This document shows positions 58,801 through 64,000 of a stretch of DNA of 64,000 nt, in pieces; position 1 is the stretch's first letter; every line of letters begins with the position of its first letter. The translations under genes were made by a program, and so were the position numbers. The notes below the pieces were generated by a model. That model did no database searches, had not been told where the DNA came from, and saw only the letters and a list, made by a program, of their open reading frames with translations. Where the stretch lies: contig NZ_JBHYFV010000011.1 in the NCBI RefSeq assembly GCF_051859345.1, positions 1 to 64,000 of the forward strand, given 5' to 3'. The DNA comes from Marivita sp051859345 (GTDB taxonomy: Bacteria > Pseudomonadota > Alphaproteobacteria > Rhodobacterales > Rhodobacteraceae).

Positions 58801-60507
58801 ATGAAAATCACATCCCTACTTATGGGTGCTGCTGCCGCAATTGCCCTTGCGCCCGCCGCTTTTGCAGAGCGTGGCGCGGACGGCGAGGTCAAGATTATTT
58901 ACTGGCAAGCGCCTTCGATCCTGAACCCGTTCCTGTCAGGCGGCACCAAGGACGTTGAGTCGGCCTCGATGATCGTCGAACCGCTGGCGCGCTTTAATGA
59001 AAAAGGTGATCTGGTTCCGTGGCTGGTTCAAGAAATTCCCACAGTCTCAAACGGCGGTGTCAGCGAAGACCTGACGTCGATCACCTGGAAGATCACCCCC
59101 GGCCTGACATGGTCCGATGGCACGCCGTTCACATCGGCGGACGTGGCCTTTACACATGAATATTGCACCCATCCTGAAGGTGGTTGCGCCCAGATCACAA
59201 AGTTCAATGGCGTTACCAGCGTCGAAACCCCGGATGATCTGACCGTCGTGGTTACGTTCGACGGCCCGACCCCGAACCCCTATGGCCCGTTTGTGGGTGG
59301 CGAAAGCCCGATCATCCAGCAGGCGCAATTCGCAGGTTGCCTTGGTGCCGCGGCATCCACCTGCACCGAGCAGAACTTCAACCCGATCGGCACCGGCGCG
59401 TTTGTCGTCGATGAGTTCAAGCCGAACGACGTGATCACCATGTCCGCCAACCCGAACTACCGCGACCCGGCAAAACCGGCCTTTGCGTCGGTGACGTTCA
59501 AAGGCGGCGGTGATGCGCGGGCAGCCGGTCAGGCCGTGATGGAAACCGGCGAATTCGACTACGCCTGGAACCTGCAGCTTGCGCCCGACGTGATCGCCGC
59601 AATGGAAGCAGGCGGCAAAGGTGTTCCGATTGCCGGTTTTGGCCCGCTGCTTGAACGCATCATGATCAACCAGACAGACCCAAGCCCCGACCTGCCCGAA
59701 GGCGAACGCTCGACCGCGATGCACCCGCATCCGTTCTTGCAAGAACCGGCGGTCTACAAGGCCATGTCCATGGCCATCGACCGTCCGCTGCTGGTGGAAA
59801 TCGGCTATGGTCAGGCTGGCAAGGTCGGCTGTTCCTGGGTTCCTGCCCCCGAAGCCTTCGCCTCGACATTTGACGGCTGCGAAACGCAGGACCTCGATGG
59901 TGCCAAGGCATTGCTTGATGAGGCCGGAATCGTAGACAGCGATGGCGACGGTGTGCGCGAACACAATGGCGTGCCGCTTTCCATTCTCTATCAATCCTCG
60001 ACCAACGCCGTCCGTCAGGACTTCCAGGCGCTGATCAAGGAATGGTGGGAACAGATCGGCATGGAAGTCGAACTGCGCAACGTCGACTCGTCCGTGTTCT
60101 TCGGTGGTGACCCGGGCAGCCCGGACACGTTCCAGAAGTTCTACGCGGACGTCGAAATGTACGCCAACACCTTCAACGGCACCGACCCGCAGTCCTATCT
60201 TGGCAACGGACTCTGCGACAAGGCTCCGCGCCCCGAGACACAGTGGCAGGGTGAAAACATCTCGCGCTTCTGCATGGAGGAATTCGACGCCCTGCACGCA
60301 GAGCTGACCCAGACAGCCGACATGGCCGAACGTCAGCGCATCGGGCGTGAACTCAGTGCCATGATGACCGACAATGGCGGTATGATCCCCCTGGTTCACC
60401 GGGGTCGTCTGTCGGCACACGCGAACACGCTTGGCGGTGTTGTCCTGAACGTGTGGGACAGCGAGTTGTGGAATGTTGCGGACTGGTTCCGCGTCACGTC
60501 CAACTGA
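58801..60507 (+). CDS. Peptide ABC transporter substrate-binding protein (SBP_bac_5)
   Basis: A 568-aa periplasmic lipid-free binding protein: signal peptide (MKITSLLMGAAAAIALAPAAFAE), then IIYWQAPSILNPFLSGGTKDVESASMIVEPL, TWKITPGLTWSDGTPFTSADVAFTHEYC, and a C-terminal LSAMMTDNGGMIPLVHRGRLSAHANTL. AAGGAGAG precedes the ATG. It captures peptides or similar ligands. A hairpin separates it from the permease genes. Confidence 0.93.
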   Translation: MKITSLLMGAAAAIALAPAAFAERGADGEVKIIYWQAPSILNPFLSGGTKDVESASMIVEPLARFNEKGDLVPWLVQEIPTVSNGGVSEDLTSITWKITPGLTWSDGTPFTSADVAFTHEYCTHPEGGCAQITKFNGVTSVETPDDLTVVVTFDGPTPNPYGPFVGGESPIIQQAQFAGCLGAAASTCTEQNFNPIGTGAFVVDEFKPNDVITMSANPNYRDPAKPAFASVTFKGGGDARAAGQAVMETGEFDYAWNLQLAPDVIAAMEAGGKGVPIAGFGPLLERIMINQTDPSPDLPEGERSTAMHPHPFLQEPAVYKAMSMAIDRPLLVEIGYGQAGKVGCSWVPAPEAFASTFDGCETQDLDGAKALLDEAGIVDSDGDGVREHNGVPLSILYQSSTNAVRQDFQALIKEWWEQIGMEVELRNVDSSVFFGGDPGSPDTFQKFYADVEMYANTFNGTDPQSYLGNGLCDKAPRPETQWQGENISRFCMEEFDALHAELTQTADMAERQRIGRELSAMMTDNGGMIPLVHRGRLSAHANTLGGVVLNVWDSELWNVADWFRVTSN

Positions 60508-60524
60508 TCATACATCGCGTTTCT

Positions 60525-60551
60525 GTAGGGTGGGTCTCATACCCACCCTAC
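60525..60551 (+). terminator. Stem-loop between binding-protein and permease genes
   Basis: GTAGGGTGGGT-CTCAT-ACCCACCCTAC is a perfect 11-bp stem followed by GTTTCG, 17 bp after the binding-protein stop. It may partially end transcription or protect the 3' end, raising binding protein over permease. The arms resemble the GTAGGGTGGG-type REP sequences found in many bacteria. Confidence 0.6.
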
Positions 60552-60594
60552 GTTTCGTCCATCGCAAAAGACTCATGACCCGAGGCGCCACACG

Positions 60595-61632
60595 ATGCTG
60601 ACCTTCGCCGTCCGACGACTAATTCTTGCCGTTCCGACGCTTCTGTTCATCAGTTTTGTCATTTTCATGCTTCTGCAACTCGCCCCCGGCGACCCGATGG
60701 CACAGGTGCCTTTGACGGTCCCGCCAGAGGTGAAGGAAAAGATGCGCCAGGCGCTTGGCGTCGGGGAGCCGCCGCTGGTGCAATACTGGAAATGGCTGGT
60801 TCAGGTGTTCTGGCTCGAGCCAAAAATCTTCGTCGATTACCTGACCAATTCCAGCACCCTGCTGGGCTGGCTGCCCGATACACAGCTTTACCAGAACGAA
60901 CTGCGCGTGATCTCGTGGCAGACCCGCAGCCCGGTCATGGACATCGTGATCCAGCGTATCCCGCAGACACTCTGGGTGGTGGGCATGGCTTATGTTGTCG
61001 GCATCCTGATCGCGCTGCCCATCGGCATCTATTCCGCCTACCGGCAATATTCGATCTTCGACCAGTCGGGCACGTTCATAACGATGATCGGCTTTTCGAT
61101 CCCGCCCTTCTTCACCGGCCCGCTGCTGATCGTGATCTTCTCGGTTCAGCTTGGCTGGTTTCCGTCGATCTATGACACCACCCATGTGGTGAACGACTGG
61201 GCCAGCCTGAAATACCAGCTGTCGCAGATGATCCTGCCGGTGATGGTGCTGGCGCTTCAGACAACCGCCCAGATCAGCCGCTACATGCGCGCGTCGATGC
61301 TTGACAACCTCAACCAGGATTATGTCCGCACCGCCCGCGCCAAGGGTCTGAGCGAAGCTGTGGTCGTCACGGTCCACGTCCTGCGCAATTCGATGATCCC
61401 CGTCATCACTGTGATCGCGCTCAACGTGCCGGCGATCTTTGGCGGCGCGATCATCACCGAAAACGTGTTCAAGGTGAACGGGATCGGGCAGTTGCTCATC
61501 ACAGCGCTGTTTGCCAATGACCTGCCGATGGTGATGACCCTGACCTTTATCTTCGCCGTGCTGATCGTTGTCTTCAACCTGATTGCCGATATCCTCTACG
61601 GCCTTCTCGACCCGAGGATCCGCTATGACTGA
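60595..61632 (+). CDS. Peptide ABC transporter permease (DppB type)
   Basis: A 345-aa membrane protein with an N-terminal segment (LTFAVRRLILAVPTLLFISFVIFMLLQLAPGDP) and the BPD_transp_1 domain (YMRASMLDNLNQDYVRTARAKGLSEAVVVTVHVLRNSMIPVITVIALNVPAIFGGAIITENVFKVNGIGQLL), whose EAA loop touches the ATPase. Overlaps the second permease by 8 bp. Confidence 0.93.
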   Translation: MLTFAVRRLILAVPTLLFISFVIFMLLQLAPGDPMAQVPLTVPPEVKEKMRQALGVGEPPLVQYWKWLVQVFWLEPKIFVDYLTNSSTLLGWLPDTQLYQNELRVISWQTRSPVMDIVIQRIPQTLWVVGMAYVVGILIALPIGIYSAYRQYSIFDQSGTFITMIGFSIPPFFTGPLLIVIFSVQLGWFPSIYDTTHVVNDWASLKYQLSQMILPVMVLALQTTAQISRYMRASMLDNLNQDYVRTARAKGLSEAVVVTVHVLRNSMIPVITVIALNVPAIFGGAIITENVFKVNGIGQLLITALFANDLPMVMTLTFIFAVLIVVFNLIADILYGLLDPRIRYD

Positions 61633-62605
61633 GCCCGTCCAAGCATCCGCCACCCCGATCGAGGCGCTCGCCGACAAGGGCCCGCTGGAGCCGCCGCGCA
61701 GCCAGTGGAAAGACGTCTGGGACCAGTTCCGCAAACACAAGGGCGCGATGTTTGGCGGAGGGTTTCTGCTGTTCATCACGCTGGCGGTTCTGGTCGGCCC
61801 GTGGATCTGGCAAGTCGATCCGCAAAAGCTCGACATCCGCAACAAGGATCTGCGCCCGATCTGGAGCGCGATCTGGGACAGCACCGCCAAGACCGCCTGG
61901 AACCGTCCCTTCGGCACAGACCAGCTTGGCCGCGATCAGCTGGCGCAAATCCTCTCGGGCGGCCGCGCGTCTATGGCTGTCGGTTGGGCCGCGATGATCC
62001 TGAGCCTTGTCATCGGCACCACCGTCGGCGTTCTTGCCGGCTTTGCGCGCAAGCTTGACGGCATCCTGATGCGCCTGACGGACCTGTTCCTGTCGCTGCC
62101 CATCCTGCCACTGCTGCTGGTCGCCGTGACCCTGTTCCGCCAGCCCCTACGCGAGGCGTTTGGCCCCGAAGGCGGCATGTTCGTGCTGATCGTCGGAATC
62201 ATCGCCATCACCAGTTGGATGCCCACCGCCCGCATCGTGCGCGGCGACATCCTTGCCCTCAAGGAACGCGAATTCATCCTTGCCGCGCGGTCCATCGGCA
62301 CCACGCCCTTCCGCATCGTGCAGCGCCACCTGCTGCCCAACGTGCTGTCCCCGATCATGGTCTCGGCCACGCTTGGCCTTGCCACGGCGATCATCACCGA
62401 AAGCGCGCTCAGCTTCCTTGGCGTCGGCTTCCCGTCAGATTTCCCGACATGGGGCAAGATGCTGGCAGACGCCGTTTCGCGGATGCAGCAATTCCCCGAA
62501 CGGGTGATGCTGCCGGGCATCGCGATTTCGCTGACAGTCCTGAGTGTGAACTACCTTGGGGACGGTCTGCGCGACGCGCTCGATCCGCGGATCCGGGGGC
62601 GTTAG
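61625..62605 (+). CDS. Peptide ABC transporter permease (DppC type)
   Basis: A 326-aa permease: cytosolic N-terminus, first membrane segment (GAMFGGGFLLFITLAVLVGPWIWQV), then RPFGTDQLGRDQLAQILSGGRASMAVGWAAMILSLVIGTTVGVLAGF and the EAA-loop EREFILAARSIGTTPFRIVQRHLLPNVLSPIMVSATLGLATAIITESALSFLGVG. Start ATG 61625 lies within the end of the first permease. Completes the Opp/Dpp set. Confidence 0.93.
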   Translation: MTEPVQASATPIEALADKGPLEPPRSQWKDVWDQFRKHKGAMFGGGFLLFITLAVLVGPWIWQVDPQKLDIRNKDLRPIWSAIWDSTAKTAWNRPFGTDQLGRDQLAQILSGGRASMAVGWAAMILSLVIGTTVGVLAGFARKLDGILMRLTDLFLSLPILPLLLVAVTLFRQPLREAFGPEGGMFVLIVGIIAITSWMPTARIVRGDILALKEREFILAARSIGTTPFRIVQRHLLPNVLSPIMVSATLGLATAIITESALSFLGVGFPSDFPTWGKMLADAVSRMQQFPERVMLPGIAISLTVLSVNYLGDGLRDALDPRIRGR

Positions 62606-62831
62606 GGGCGCGGCACCAGACCTCGCGTCAAATAAGACCAAACGACACACACAGTCCGGCTGCGCCCGAACAGCGTTTCGCGCATTTTCTTGAATCGCGG
62701 AACGATGTTCCGGGTTGTCGGCGGATCTCAAGACCGTCGTCTTGCAACATGCATGATATAGGCCCGACCTCCCCTTGCCCAAGGAACAATTTCCCTCCAT
62801 CTGGCGTCACAACAGACGGAAGGACCGACCC

Positions 62832-63884
62832 ATGTTCGAATCCCTTGGCTTTGAGAATTTCACCGCACCGCAAGTCGCGGTTGGCTTGGCGCTTGTCCTT
62901 GGGGCCGCCTTTGGCCTGTTGGCCGAACGCACCAAGTTCTGCTTCCGTCGCGGCCTTGTCGGCGACGACCGCAAGCAGGCGATGGGGGTCTGGCTGACCG
63001 CATTGGCCGTGGCCGTGATCGGCACACAAGCCGGAGTTCTTTCCGGTTTGATCTCGTTCGACGAACACCGGTTCATGGCAGGTGATCTGCCGATCCTCGC
63101 CATCGTTCTGGGTGGATTGATGTTCGGCGCGGGCATGGTTCTGACACGGGGCTGCGTGTCACGCCTGACCGTGCTTTCGGCAAGCGGCAACCTGCGCGGC
63201 GTGTTTGTTCTGCTGGTGTTTGCAATCACCGCACATGCGACCCTCAAAGGTGTGCTTGCGCCGGTCCGCACGTCACTGGGTTCGGTCAACGTCCCCTTGG
63301 GTGACACCCTGAGCCTTGCCGCCCTGCCCGGTGGCGCTTTGGTCTGGTCCGCGCTGATCGCCCTTGCCGCGCTGGCTGTCGCCTTGCGGTCCGGCAACCG
63401 TGCAACAACGTTGATCATGGCGGCACTTCTGGGCGCACTTGTCCCTGCGGGCTGGATCGGCACCGGTTTTGTGCTTTTTGACGATTTCGACCCGGTCGCT
63501 TTGCAAAGCCTGTCCTTTACCTCGCCCTTCGCTGATACGCTGTTCTGGACAGTCGCCTCGACCTCGATCCCGGCCAATTTCGGCGTCGGCCTGATCGGCG
63601 GTGTTCTGATCGGCGCGCTGCTCTCGTCGCTGATCTTCGGCAGCTTCCAGTGGCAGTCCTTCGACGCGCCACGGGAAACCGGGCGTTATGCGGGCGGTGC
63701 TGTCCTGATGGGTGTTGGTGGTGTGCTGGCCGGTGGTTGCACCGTGGGTGCGGGTCTTGCCGGTGTGCCGACATTGTCCATCGCCGCGCTGCTGGCAATC
63801 CTGTCCATCGCAGGGGGCGCGCTGCTCACCAACGTGGCGCTCAGGCCAGCGCGGCAGACGGCTTACGCACACCCCGCCGAGTAA
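62832..63884 (+). CDS. YeeE/YedE family (thiosulfate-type) transporter
   Basis: A 350-aa membrane protein with about 9-10 segments and the two-fold YeeE motif: FGAGMVLTRGCVSRLTVLSASGNLRG and GVGGVLAGGCTVGAGLAGVPTLS, each with the conserved Cys. TKFCFRR near residue 35 is also typical. In the family, thiosulfate is taken up (TsuA). Start ATG 62832. No sulfur-metabolism gene is adjacent apart from cysE and the TSUP permease further away. Confidence 0.85.
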   Translation: MFESLGFENFTAPQVAVGLALVLGAAFGLLAERTKFCFRRGLVGDDRKQAMGVWLTALAVAVIGTQAGVLSGLISFDEHRFMAGDLPILAIVLGGLMFGAGMVLTRGCVSRLTVLSASGNLRGVFVLLVFAITAHATLKGVLAPVRTSLGSVNVPLGDTLSLAALPGGALVWSALIALAALAVALRSGNRATTLIMAALLGALVPAGWIGTGFVLFDDFDPVALQSLSFTSPFADTLFWTVASTSIPANFGVGLIGGVLIGALLSSLIFGSFQWQSFDAPRETGRYAGGAVLMGVGGVLAGGCTVGAGLAGVPTLSIAALLAILSIAGGALLTNVALRPARQTAYAHPAE

Positions 63885-63887
63885 ACC

Positions 63888-64000
63888 TCAGATATCGATC
63901 TCACCCTCTTCCGGCGCGGGCAACGTGTCGGGGGTGGGCATATCCGGCTTGCGTTTCAGCAGGATATCCCCGTTGGGCAGAACCACGGGCGGCTCGTAGG
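63888..64000 (-). CDS. C-terminus of unidentified gene (5' end outside window)
   Basis: On the minus strand a frame reads YEPPVVLPNGDILLKRKPDM then PTPDTLPAPEEGEIDI and TGA. It is acidic at its end. Its body lies beyond the window edge, so no family is proposed. It converges with the YeeE-type gene, with 3 bp between the stop codons. Confidence 0.5.
   Translation of the reverse strand, partial: YEPPVVLPNGDILLKRKPDMPTPDTLPAPEEGEIDI

Noticed and set aside
62834..62846. TTCGAATCCC as a tRNA T-loop
   Set aside because: It lies in the start of the YeeE-type coding sequence and no acceptor or anticodon stem can be drawn around it.

Overview
The window (about 62% G+C, 64 kb) is chromosomal DNA of an alphaproteobacterium of the Rhodobacterales, most likely the Roseobacter group. 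The evidence is a complete Rhodobacter capsulatus-type gene transfer agent (GTA) cluster, a leucine-degradation (liu) operon of roseobacter type, a pyruvate dehydrogenase operon whose E1-beta carries its own lipoyl domain, and many ATGA stop/start overlaps and purine-rich ribosome sites. No rRNA, tRNA, CRISPR array, insertion sequence or integrase was recognised.

Layout. 1-9034 (minus): liu operon from a clear sigma70-type promoter with a 16-bp operator palindrome: isovaleryl-CoA dehydrogenase, small membrane protein, AMP-forming acyl-CoA ligase, LprI-like protein, methylcrotonyl-CoA carboxylase beta and alpha subunits, GST, HMG-CoA lyase and an enoyl-CoA hydratase cut by the window edge. 9106-14709: PPOX-fold protein, CreA, phosphoglycolate phosphatase, glmU-glmS (UDP-GlcNAc supply) and an AlkD-like protein. 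14698-23803: lipoprotein, moaA, anmK, tyrS, a GNAT/FemAB-like protein, a DUF3179 protein, two tandem cyclophilins, pgk and an FtsB/DivIC-like protein. 23881-25638 (minus): an unusual clan GH-A-like glycosidase with an acidic linker and a hydrophobic C-terminus. 25919-29865: pdhA-pdhB-small ORF-pdhC. 29983-31201: cysE and a DksA-type zinc-finger protein. 31124-45555 (minus): the GTA structural cluster, g1 to g15 plus one downstream gene, all apparently intact. 45801-50023 (minus): TSUP permease, mltG, fabF, GT-A-like protein. 50229-51843: rsgA and an A+T-richer VOC gene, probably acquired. 51993-62605: a peptide/amino-acid locus with an M20 amidohydrolase, FAD oxidoreductase, ArgE-like deacylase, EEP phosphodiesterase and a complete Dpp/Opp-type ABC transporter (fused double ATPase on minus; binding protein and two permeases on plus). 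62832-end: YeeE/YedE transporter and the C-terminus of an unidentified gene.

Genes working together. The liu genes convert isovaleryl-CoA to acetoacetate plus acetyl-CoA. GlmS and GlmU bracket amino-sugar synthesis, while AnmK recycles anhydro-MurNAc and MltG cuts nascent glycan. The GTA genes encode packaging (g1, g2), head (g3-g6), tail (g7-g12) and baseplate/fibre (g13-g15). The ABC transporter plus M20 and FAD enzymes look like an uptake-and-deacylation system for peptides or N-acyl/D-amino acids.

The least explained structures are a modular hairpin repeat in at least four (probably five) intergenic or 3'-end positions, the glycosidase-like protein at 23881-25638, the VOC gene bounded by near-identical inverted terminators, and unannotated 5' and intergenic structure in the GTA operon. 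All functional statements rest on sequence reading and family knowledge; nothing was searched.
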